From the NCBI GenBank assembly GCA_965216955.1, contig CBDCGV010000010.1:91267-155266 (forward strand): a DNA stretch of 64,000 nucleotides, written 5' to 3'. Position 1 is the stretch's first letter. Each line of letters opens with the position of its first letter. Position numbers and translations under genes: made by a program. The notes under the pieces were generated by a model. That model was not told where the DNA came from. It did not search any database and was given only the letters and a program-made list of their open reading frames with translations. The DNA comes from CBDCGV01 sp965216955 (lineage in GTDB: Bacteria; Bacteroidota; Bacteroidia; Chitinophagales; JADIYW01). This document shows, one piece after another, positions 1 through 7,990 of the stretch.

Positions 1-898
1 AGGTTAATAATTTAGCCGCTTCAATTTCAGTGGCCATGTCTGCCAACTTAAAAGAAATTCCTTGAAAAGTAGAAATTGGTTTACCAAACTGCTCTCTTTC
101 TTTAGAATATTGCAAGGCACATTCATAAGCACCTTCTGCAATACCTATACTTAAAGATGCTATTGAGATTCTTCCTCCATCTAAAATTTTCATAGCTTGA
201 ATAAAACCTTCTCCTTCATTTCCCAACATGTTTTCTTCAGGGATTCTGCAATCTTCAAAAATCAATTCCGCTGTTTCAGAGCAGCGCATCCCCAACTTAT
301 TTTCCTTTTTCCCTCCCCTAAAACCGGGCGTTCCTCTTTCCACCACAAAAGCGGTCATGCCTCGACTATCTAAAAGTTCTCCAGTTCTAACAATAACTAC
401 TGTCACATCACTGCTAATACCATGGGTAATAAAGTTTTTTGTTCCATTTATAACCCATTCATTCCCTTCTTTTTTTGCCACGCATTGCATTCGCCCTGCA
501 TCTGAGCCAGTTCCAGGCTCTGTCAATCCCCATGACCCAATCCATTGACCTGAAGCCAATTTGGGAAGATATTTTTGTTTAATTTGCTCGGAGGCAAACT
601 TATAAATGTGGTTGGTACAAAGAGAGTTATGAGCAGCCACAGAAAGACAAAGCCCCCCATCAAATTTGCCTAACTCGATTAAAGCCGTAACATATTCATC
701 ATAGGACAGACCACTTCCTCCATATTCTTCTGGAATTACTATTCCCATTAAACCTAATGCTCCAAGCTTTTGCAAAGTCTCTTTTGGAAAATACTGCTCT
801 TCATCCCACTGAACTGCGTTAGGTCTTATAAACTTTTCACCAAAATCTCGCACCGTAGCGGCGATCATTTCTTGATTCTCTGAAAGTCCAAAATCCAT
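1..898 (-). CDS. Acyl-CoA dehydrogenase (C-terminus beyond window)
   Basis: FAD-dependent acyl-CoA dehydrogenase of fatty-acid or branched-chain beta-oxidation. I translated it by hand from the ATG at 898: it begins MDFGLSENQEMI and stays open to base 1, giving 299 of the usual 380 or so residues. Visible family marks are the N-terminal helical domain with IPEEYGGSG, the FAD/substrate motif GLTEPGTGSDAG, the middle beta domain ending NKLGMRCSETAEL, and DGGRISIA followed by YSKEREQFGKPIS at the start of the C-terminal helical domain. The catalytic glutamate, expected near residue 365, lies outside the window, so substrate class cannot be judged. It starts 10 bases after the helix-hairpin-helix gene, probably in one transcript. 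Confidence 0.93.
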   Translation of the reverse strand, partial: MDFGLSENQEMIAATVRDFGEKFIRPNAVQWDEEQYFPKETLQKLGALGLMGIVIPEEYGGSGLSYDEYVTALIELGKFDGGLCLSVAAHNSLCTNHIYKFASEQIKQKYLPKLASGQWIGSWGLTEPGTGSDAGRMQCVAKKEGNEWVINGTKNFITHGISSDVTVVIVRTGELLDSRGMTAFVVERGTPGFRGGKKENKLGMRCSETAELIFEDCRIPEENMLGNEGEGFIQAMKILDGGRISIASLSIGIAEGAYECALQYSKEREQFGKPISTFQGISFKLADMATEIEAAKLLT

Positions 899-908
899 GT
901 AATTATTA

Positions 909-1595
909 TTAGTTTGTTTTAACATAAGGCTGAATTTTGACAAACAAATCATTGTTCATCAAATACAGCTTTTTAAGCTCCTCTACACTAGCAAACAAAT
1001 GCACTTTTGATCTAAAATTTATAATTTGCCTTGCTAAGTTGCCGCTAATATAAGGGTGTTGTTCTAACTCCTCAAAGTTTGCTTCATTAATATTGATCTT
1101 TCTCAATTCGATAACATCAACTTTCAAATATGGTTCTAAGGTTTTAAACAAACTATCTTCAATACCATAAATATCATTTATCTGCTGAACACTATAAAAC
1201 CCACCCAGCTTATCTCTGAACTTTATAATCCTTTTACTATATACTTCTCCTATTCCTTTAAGACTTTTAAATTCTGCCGAAGAAGCTTTATTGATATCTA
1301 AAATAAGAGGCTTAACCACTTTAATTACTTCCTTTTGAATATTTGGCTTGTGAAATTCTTTTTTTAAATCAGCAATTTTTTCAGCTTCTCTCTTTTCAGC
1401 ATTTTCTGGAGTTTTAACTTGTTCGGCTTCTTCCACATCAATGACCTGCTTGATTTTATCCAATTTTCTTTCCTTCCATAAATTAGGTATTATTGCATTT
1501 GCAAGCACAAGAAGTATTGCTATTAACAGTAGCGCAATTGTCCCCCAACGTTCTTTTTTAGAGAGATCGAAAAAAGAATTCAGAAAATCTTTCAT
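909..1595 (-). CDS. Membrane-anchored helix-hairpin-helix (ComEA-like) protein
   Basis: 228-residue protein. Residues about 18-36 form one hydrophobic segment (GTIALLLIAILLVLANAII) after a short basic cytoplasmic start, so it is probably anchored in the inner membrane. A charged linker follows, then two helix-hairpin-helix repeats: one around residues 100-150 (INKASSAEFKSLKGIGEVYSKRI) written in part as LKGIGEVYSKRIIKFR, and one around 165-215 with ININEANFEELEQHPYI. This layout resembles ComEA, the DNA receptor of natural transformation, but many Bacteroidota carry such proteins without proof of a competence role. It lies between the alanine symporter (36 bases upstream) and the acyl-CoA dehydrogenase (10 bases downstream). 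Function in DNA binding is inferred from the fold only. Confidence 0.8.
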   Translation of the reverse strand: MKDFLNSFFDLSKKERWGTIALLLIAILLVLANAIIPNLWKERKLDKIKQVIDVEEAEQVKTPENAEKREAEKIADLKKEFHKPNIQKEVIKVVKPLILDINKASSAEFKSLKGIGEVYSKRIIKFRDKLGGFYSVQQINDIYGIEDSLFKTLEPYLKVDVIELRKININEANFEELEQHPYISGNLARQIINFRSKVHLFASVEELKKLYLMNNDLFVKIQPYVKTN

Positions 1596-1631
1596 CAGAA
1601 AATTGAATTATAAGGTGTTTTTAAATAGTAA

Positions 1632-3235
1632 TTAACTTGACTTTAAAGCATTTAGATACTTTTTTAACTCTTCACCTACCTTCGGAGCTAAAATGACAAG
1701 ACCTATCATATTGGGCACCATCATTGCAAAAATCATTGCATCAGAAAAATCTAACACATTACCCATTTTGGAAGCGGCACCTATTACAACAAAAAAGCAG
1801 AACATTATTTTATACAATACAACTGTTGATTGGCTTCTTCCAAATAAATAAGTCCATGATTGCAATCCGTAATAAGACCAAGATATCATTGTTGAAAAGG
1901 CAAACAACACTACCGCTATCGTCAATACAATAGAAAAGTTTGGAATTGCATTATCAAATACATAATTGGTAAGCCCTACTCCTTCCAACATTGTTTCTGT
2001 TCCTTCCAGCATTACTTTCCCACTGGATCTCCTAAAATAAACGCTCCTTTCAAATGTGTAATGACAATCACTAAGGCTGTCATAGTACAAATTACTACTG
2101 TATCAATGAAAGGTTCTAGCAATGCTACTACACCCTCACTAGCGGGATGATTTGTTTTAACTGCTGAATGTGCTATTGCTGCAGATCCAATGCCCGCCTC
2201 ATTAGAAAATGCCGCTCTTTTAAATCCTTGAACTAATACGCCTATAGCACCCCCTGCAATTGCCTTAGGAGCAAAAGCTTCAAAAAAGATGGTTTTAAAA
2301 GCCAATGGAATTAATTCAAGATTTAAACCTAAAATTATCAATGCTGCTCCTACATATACAGCGGCCATAAAAGGAACTACTTTTTCTGTCACCACCGCGA
2401 TTCTTTTAATTCCTCCAATGATTACCAGCCCAACAAGTATAGCCATCACCAGACCAAATACAAACCCACCATATGAAGCATCTACTCCAATCCGGCCCAA
2501 AAAGATGCTTGCTGCCTGATTAGATTGAAAACATATTACCCCCACCAAAAAGAACCGCCAATACACATCACTGCAAATACCACTGAACACACCTTTTCCT
2601 AAACTCCTAAGCCCTTTTCTTTGAGCCCTTTACTTAAATAATACATTGGGCCGCCATACACTGTGCCATCCTCTCCAATTTCCCTATACTTTACCCCTAA
2701 AGTACACTCCACAAATTTTGGAAGCCATCCCTAAAAGACCTGCTAAAATCATCCAAAACGTAGCCCCCGCACCACCAATTACAACTGCCACCGCAACCCC
2801 TGCAATGTTTCCTAATCCAACTGTCGCGGATAAGGCAGCGGTCAATGCCTGAAAATGACTTACTTCACCTTCGCTCTTCCCCTCAATACGTATGGTATCC
2901 GGATTGTCTCCATCTGAAATATTTGCTTGACTTGTAGGCAACTCTTTTACAGATTCGTATTTACCCCTTATTGTATTAACCGCTATTCCTAACAACCTAA
3001 CACCAGGAAATTTAAAGTAAAAAGTAAAATACAATGCTCCTAAAATAAGCGGTATTAAAACCCAAAAAACCTTAACCTCTTCTGTAATCGGAATTTGATA
3101 AAAAATAAATTTGACAAACCAGCCAGTAGCTTGTCCAAACAATTCATCAATTCTTGCATCCAAACCCTTAGCTTCTTGCGCAAATGTGAATACTGGACAT
3201 ATAAAAAGAAAAAATAGTATTCTTATTTTTTTCAT
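1632..3235 (-). pseudogene. Sodium:alanine symporter (AGCS family), several frameshifts
   Basis: Inner-membrane Na+/alanine (or glycine) symporter, readable as about 530 residues only if several indels are corrected. The N-terminal part (3235 to about 2715) has a signal-like start ending TFAQ, then TALSATVGLGNIAGVA, a family hallmark. After an extra base in the AAAATTT run at 2713-2719 the motif SKFVECTLG continues in another frame. Between 2528 and 2610 there are about four more shifts, including extra bases in the runs at 2547-2551 and 2528-2531, restoring VMCIGGSF and FQSNQAAS. A last shift near 2019-2021 joins DPVGK to VMLEGTETMLEGVGL. No in-frame nonsense mutation is seen apart from the shifts. 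Either a fresh pseudogene or a stretch of poor sequence; I favour the latter. Confidence 0.85.
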
Positions 3236-3255
3236 ACTTATTAAGTTGAGCTGCT

Positions 3256-3263
3256 CAAAAATA
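3256..3263 (-). promoter_or_regulatory. Possible -7 box of the alanine symporter gene
   Basis: On the minus strand this reads TATTTTTG, matching the Bacteroidota -7 consensus TAnnTTTG, about 20 bases before the symporter ATG. No clear TTG is present at the expected -33 distance, so support is weak. Confidence 0.3.
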
Positions 3264-3339
3264 AGAAAATGTTTGTTCTAACTAATCGGGCTTTTTAATC
3301 TACTGGAAACAAAACACTTATGCCAATACCGTTAGTCCA

Positions 3340-4084
3340 TCAAAAGCTAATATCTACATTTTCAGGCAGTTCTTTGGAAACTTGCTTATGTTTTCCCATT
3401 AAATGACTTATATGCGTTAAAAATCCTTGTCGAGGATTGATTTTTTCAATGATCTCCAATGATTGGTTCAACGTAAAATGTGAATAATGACTTTTTCTTC
3501 TGAGTGCCGTTAAAACTAAATATTCAGAGCCTTTAATTAAATTATAAGACTCAGGGGAAATATAATTTGCATCTGTGATATAAGTGAAGTTATCAAAGCG
3601 AAACCCTAAAACAGGCAGCTCCCCATGTATAACGGGAATTGGGACCACTTCAATATCTCCAACCGTAAATGGCTGGTCTGTAATTTTTACCATATCTATT
3701 AGTGGGATCCCTGGATAATCGTTGGTAAAAACATATGGATATTCTCTCTTTAATGCCTCTTCAACTCGATCATCAGCATACACAGGAAATTCGTTTTTTA
3801 TTTAAATAATTATACGGTCGAACATCATCAAGGCCGGCAATATGATCTTTATGTGCGTGTGTAAAAATAACGGCATCAATATCTTTTACTTTCTCACGAA
3901 GCATTTGATTTCGAAAATCAGGACCCGTATCTACTATCAAAGTAGTGGTTTCGCTTTGTACCATTAAAGAAGTTCGTGTTCGCTTGTCTTTATCATCTTC
4001 TGATCTACAAACTTCACAATCACATGCAAGCACAGGTACACCAGTGGAAGTTCCTGTACCAAGAAATGTTATTTTTTTAGGCAT
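3340..4084 (-). CDS. PhnP-like metallo-beta-lactamase-fold hydrolase, one frameshift
   Basis: Metal-dependent phosphodiesterase-like hydrolase of the PhnP/ metallo-beta-lactamase fold, likely acting on a cyclic phosphate or related small ester in the cytoplasm. The start gives FLGTGTSTGVPV, followed by the cysteine pair region CDCEVC and the metal motif HAHKDH; the second half carries ITDANYISP and LTHISHLMGKH. The gene is split because the T6 run at 3794-3799 (A6 in the message) is one base too long: with five, YNYLNKNEFPVYADD reads through and the protein is 247 residues, a normal length. A 38-base gap separates it from the small conserved gene upstream, a pairing I recall as frequent in Bacteroidota. 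Exact substrate unknown. Confidence 0.82.
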
Positions 4085-4122
4085 TCGTCTTTACAAGTAA
4101 CTGTTTATGCTCATCTCCAAAA

Positions 4123-4398
4123 CTATAAATCCAATTGCTGTTGCCTGATGGCTTGGTGAAACGCTCGCATTTTATCATCCAAGGCATCTTCTTCAATTTT
4201 AACTTGTGAGAGAATTTCAATTAAACAATTAATTCTGGATTCGGTATCATAAAATTTATTAATCACAATAACCTGCTTATCTTCTAAAATGCAATACCCT
4301 GAGTTAAAACTACCTCGCTCATATCTTATAACATAGGCAGATTGCTTGAAAATCTCTTCTATCTTTTTGAGTGTTGTTGTAGTGTACTTAAATGCCAT
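4123..4398 (-). CDS. Small conserved protein of unknown function
   Basis: 91 residues, soluble, with no signal peptide or membrane segment. It opens with MAFKYTTTTLKKIEEIFKQS, has a central beta-rich stretch (YVIRYERGSFNSGYCILED, KQVIVINKFYD) and ends in an amphipathic helix rich in Gln. The pattern resembles small Bacteroidota proteins encoded next to PhnP-like hydrolases, which is also the case here, and it may act with that enzyme. I do not recognise a characterised family and assign no function. Confidence 0.7.
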   Translation of the reverse strand: MAFKYTTTTLKKIEEIFKQSAYVIRYERGSFNSGYCILEDKQVIVINKFYDTESRINCLIEILSQVKIEEDALDDKMRAFHQAIRQQQLDL

Positions 4399-4517
4399 AA
4401 TTCAATATCAAATATAGTAATCTGTAATTCATGTATTGCAAACAGTAAAAAAATTTATGGTTCGTAACCAACTATTATTTATATTTTACGACTTATTATC
4501 AAACAGTCACAAGAATA

Positions 4518-5654
4518 ATGGGAGAGCAAGCCCCTAAAAGAAAGTATTTTGTTGATTTAGATGTTATAAGATTTTGGGGTTGTTTGGCCGTTGTAATAGC
4601 GCATGTAAACACCTTAAAACTAGAATACGGCTTTTCTAGATACACCAATTTTGACAAGGTAGGGCTCTTATTTGTAGTAATGTTCTTTGGATTAAGTGGT
4701 TTTCTTATAACGTATATGCTACTTAAGGAAAGAGATCGAACAACTACTGTCAATTTTAAGAATTATTATGCAAGGCGAATTCTAAGAATATGGCCTCTGT
4801 ACTATTTAATAGTTTTTGTAAGTATTTTAATTCTATCGAAAGTAGATTTCATGCAAATTCCCAAATCTCTAGAACATATACAAGAAATTGGTTTGTATGA
4901 TTATATATGCTTCATCCTTATACTTCCACACTTTGCAGATGCCTTTGTACCTTATGCAATGCAAGCATGGTCTATTGGTGTTGAAGAACAGTTTTATCTT
5001 TTACAGCCTTTTGTTCTAAAGTATATAAAAAGCTACAAAAAACTATTTGCATTCTTTTTATGTATGACGATTGCTCCTGAAGTAGTTGTATTACCACTTA
5101 TAAAACTAGGGATACTAAGCAAAGACCCTGAGGTTGACAGTGTTGTATGGACGGTTAGAATATATAAAACGCTACAATATTCTGCTACAATTAGTTTAGG
5201 TTGCGCCACCGCTGTAGGTTATCTTCATTTTGAAAAATTCAGGAAATTTGTTTTTGATAAAAGGGTACAAATTATCAACTACCTAATTCTGGGGCCCCTG
5301 CTACTGCTTTCTTGGAAAAAACCTAATATGATGCCAGATATTAGAATATATAGTGTGTTATGGTCGATCATGATAGTAAATATGGCATTTAACAAAGCGT
5401 CTATTCTAAGAATGACTAACCCTATCTTAGCGAAAATAGGTAAGTTAGCTTATGGGATATATATGTATCACATTATTGCCATTGGTATTGTTATAAATAT
5501 AATGATTAAGGTTTTTGGCATGAAGGCAGAAGGATTAGTCAACGATATTATTTTAACTGTATTTTCCTTAATAATAACGTATCTACTTGCCTTGTTTTCT
5601 TATAAATATTTTGAAACTCCTTTTCTTAAGATGAAAGAAAAGTTTATAAGTTGA
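4518..5654 (+). CDS. Acyltransferase 3 (OafA/YrhL) family membrane protein
   Basis: 378-residue integral membrane acyltransferase, likely O-acylating a surface glycan such as O-antigen or a lipid-linked sugar. The family signature is at the N-terminus: LDVIRFWGCLAVVIAHVN, with the conserved Arg and the His of the first helix, then FFGLSGFLITYML, YYARRILRIWPLYYL and AMQAWSIGVEEQFYLL. About ten hydrophobic helices follow and the end carries YKYFETPFLKMKEK. There is no C-terminal SGNH domain. Its 3' end overlaps the convergent M3 peptidase gene by 11 bases. No neighbouring polysaccharide locus shows what it acylates. Confidence 0.9.
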   Translation: MGEQAPKRKYFVDLDVIRFWGCLAVVIAHVNTLKLEYGFSRYTNFDKVGLLFVVMFFGLSGFLITYMLLKERDRTTTVNFKNYYARRILRIWPLYYLIVFVSILILSKVDFMQIPKSLEHIQEIGLYDYICFILILPHFADAFVPYAMQAWSIGVEEQFYLLQPFVLKYIKSYKKLFAFFLCMTIAPEVVVLPLIKLGILSKDPEVDSVVWTVRIYKTLQYSATISLGCATAVGYLHFEKFRKFVFDKRVQIINYLILGPLLLLSWKKPNMMPDIRIYSVLWSIMIVNMAFNKASILRMTNPILAKIGKLAYGIYMYHIIAIGIVINIMIKVFGMKAEGLVNDIILTVFSLIITYLLALFSYKYFETPFLKMKEKFIS

Positions 5655-7368
5655 TTTTTGCAATCTCTTCTTTAACAAAGTCCATTAATTCTGCAATGTA
5701 TTTTTTTGAAAAATCAAACTTAATTCCCGCCGTATTGTAAACATCCGTAATAGGTTTAGTATAACCTAGTTTGAGCGCTTCTTGATATTGATGAATTGCT
5801 TCTCTCTTATCGCTTTTAAAATTTCTCCAAAGTGCAACAGCTCCTAATTGTGCAATACCGTATTCTATATAATAGAATGGCACTTGAAACAAATGCAATT
5901 GTTTTTGCCACAAATTTGCTCTTTCCTCTTCATAACCGCTCCAATCTATTACCTCTGTACTGAATTGCTCATGCAATTCAACCCATTTATCTTCACGTTC
6001 TTTGACGCTGTGTCCAATATTTGTATATATCCAATGCTGAAACTTGTCAATTAATGCAATCCATGGAATCATAGAAATAGTATTATCTAAGTACTCAAGA
6101 ATTGCTCTTTTTTTGAGCGGAGCATCTTCATAAAAAACATCATAATCATCTAGTGCAAACAACTCCATTGACATGGAGGCAAGCTCTGCAATTTCAGAAG
6201 TTAGTTCCTTGTCAGCATAAAACTCCAAATCTTTTGAAAGCACCGAATGCACTGCATGACCTGACTCATGCACCAACACCCTTATATCTTTAATACTCCC
6301 AACTGCATTCATAAAAATAAAGGGGATCCCAATTTCTGGCAAAGGCATATTATACCCCCCCGGAGCTTTCCCTTTTCTACTCATCAAATCCAAGTGCCCC
6401 AACTTATTCAATGTAGACAATGTTTCACCAAAAAAACTATCTATGGCACTTAAATTTGCGATTGTTTTAGCAACAAACTCCTCATTGTTTTCAAACGGTT
6501 TAGGAAGTTCCTCGCCTCTATAATCTACACTCAAATCATATGGCTTAAGACTTTCAAATTGCAACGCCTCTTTCCTCTGATTTTGAATTTCTTTTACAAC
6601 CGGAACCACCACTTGACTTATCGCATCATGGAATTGTTCACATTCTGTAACTCCATAGTCAAAACGCCCCATTGCTTGAAGTTTATAGTCTCTATAATTT
6701 TCAAAACCAGCGTTTAATGCTAATTGGTGTCGATTATTAATTAATTCATCAAATAAAGTATTGATCTTATCTTTATCCTGAAGTCTTCGTTCACCAACTT
6801 TATTAAAAACCTGCTCCCTTAAACTTCTATCTTTTCTTTCCAGTAAGACTGCTGTTTGTTGCAAAGTAAGTTCTTTCTCTTCGTGTTGAATTGTCATAGC
6901 TCCAACAATGGCACCATATTCTCGAGCCTTGATCTGTAACTCCATATTGATAGGAATATTCTCTTCTCTATAAAGCTCAAGACTATTTTTTAGATTTCTT
7001 TTAAAAACAAAAAAGCGTGCATCCTCTAGTAAATCAAAATATGGTGACTCATATAATTTCTTGTCTAAATCATTTCCAATTTTTTGTAATTGAGGAGATA
7101 TTTGCTGCGTAAAATCTAAGAAAGAATTTTTATAGGTTTCATTTTCTGTATCAACGGATTGTTTTATGTAACGCCATCTATAATCTTCACTAACAACACT
7201 ATCTAACTCCGACCTATCTTTCAACCATTTTAATAATTCATCCAAAGAACTTATTGTTCTATCCAATAAATTCTGATAGTATGTTTCAACATCCTTCCAT
7301 TCGTTAATTTCTAAATCGTCACTAACAAAACTTCTTTTGTTTTTTTTAATTGAAATCTTACTCTTCAT
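5644..7368 (-). CDS. M3 family oligoendopeptidase (PepF-like)
   Basis: Zinc metallopeptidase that trims oligopeptides in the cytoplasm. The zinc motif HESGH lies at about residues 367-371 (DNA 6270-6256), inside RVLVHESGHAVHSVL, with the third ligand in the following ELASMSMELF. The reading frame is open upstream to 7512, but those extra 48 residues are a Lys-rich translation of the upstream gene, so I chose the ATG at 7368, which gives MKSKISIKKNKRSF and 574 residues, a normal PepF length. This start overlaps the last 11 bases of the DUF5606 gene, implying coupled translation. No signal peptide. Confidence 0.92.
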   Translation of the reverse strand: MKSKISIKKNKRSFVSDDLEINEWKDVETYYQNLLDRTISSLDELLKWLKDRSELDSVVSEDYRWRYIKQSVDTENETYKNSFLDFTQQISPQLQKIGNDLDKKLYESPYFDLLEDARFFVFKRNLKNSLELYREENIPINMELQIKAREYGAIVGAMTIQHEEKELTLQQTAVLLERKDRSLREQVFNKVGERRLQDKDKINTLFDELINNRHQLALNAGFENYRDYKLQAMGRFDYGVTECEQFHDAISQVVVPVVKEIQNQRKEALQFESLKPYDLSVDYRGEELPKPFENNEEFVAKTIANLSAIDSFFGETLSTLNKLGHLDLMSRKGKAPGGYNMPLPEIGIPFIFMNAVGSIKDIRVLVHESGHAVHSVLSKDLEFYADKELTSEIAELASMSMELFALDDYDVFYEDAPLKKRAILEYLDNTISMIPWIALIDKFQHWIYTNIGHSVKEREDKWVELHEQFSTEVIDWSGYEEERANLWQKQLHLFQVPFYYIEYGIAQLGAVALWRNFKSDKREAIHQYQEALKLGYTKPITDVYNTAGIKFDFSKKYIAELMDFVKEEIAKINL

Positions 7369-7810
7369 TTTGATCTGAGTTGTCCTCTTTTTCCCCTTCT
7401 GATTCTTCTTCTTTGCTTTCCTCTTCTTTGACAATAAGATTATGCTCCTCCAAAATAATGAACCACTTAAGTAGTTTTTTAATATCAGAGATAAAGACAC
7501 GGTCTTCATCATAATCAGGAAGGATTACTCTCATATAATCTTTCAGTTCTTGTGCAGATGCCTTAGATGAAACTGGAGGATGGCTTTCCTTCTTTTCTTT
7601 CATTGTCAGCATAACATCTAGCAATGGTTCACTATCATTGTTTGTAAAAATCGCAATGTTTTCTAAGGGTGTAAACATATGTATCCTACTAGATAAAAAC
7701 TTTTTACCACTTCCATCTAATTCTGAGATAATCAACCCATCTGTTCTGCGGCCTACAATTTTTTTTAACCCTGGTTTTCCCGACACCGAAACTATTTCAT
7801 TGAAATTCAT
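7358..7810 (-). CDS. DUF5606 domain protein with acidic tail
   Basis: 150-residue cytoplasmic protein. The N-terminal 75 residues (MNFNEIVSVSGKPGLKKI, GLIISELDGSGKKFLSS, HMFTPLENIAIFTN) match the DUF5606 family as I know it from Bacteroidota. The middle part around LPDYDEDRVFISDIKKLLKWF is conserved-looking and the last 30 residues are a Glu/Lys/Asp low-complexity tail. The gene overlaps the downstream M3 peptidase start by 11 bases, so the two are probably translated together. Function is unknown; the opening fold may be an RNA- or nucleic-acid-binding small beta barrel, but this is a guess. Confidence 0.85.
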   Translation of the reverse strand: MNFNEIVSVSGKPGLKKIVGRRTDGLIISELDGSGKKFLSSRIHMFTPLENIAIFTNNDSEPLLDVMLTMKEKKESHPPVSSKASAQELKDYMRVILPDYDEDRVFISDIKKLLKWFIILEEHNLIVKEEESKEEESEGEKEDNSDQNEE

Positions 7811-7935
7811 TGTTATTTGTATTTAGCTTAAAATTGACTTCAATATTTATACCAAAATGGCATTCTTTCTGTTTGTTTTATATTTCTACACTGCATCTAT
7901 TTTGAGAAAAATCTATTCATTAGATTCAGTATAAG

Positions 7936-7943
7936 TATTTTTG
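7936..7943 (+). promoter_or_regulatory. Possible -7 box of uvrB
   Basis: TATTTTTG fits TAnnTTTG and lies 48 bases before the uvrB ATG. The nearest TTTG upstream (7901-7904) is too far for a normal -33 box, so this is a weak call. Confidence 0.3.
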
Positions 7944-7990
7944 TTTGAAAGGCTAAAAGTAGTGAATTATTATATCTAGCATAATTAAAA

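Noticed and set aside
2012..2590. Separate internal genes within the alanine symporter locus
   Set aside because: The pieces match consecutive parts of one AGCS protein joined by single-base shifts, so they are not independent genes.
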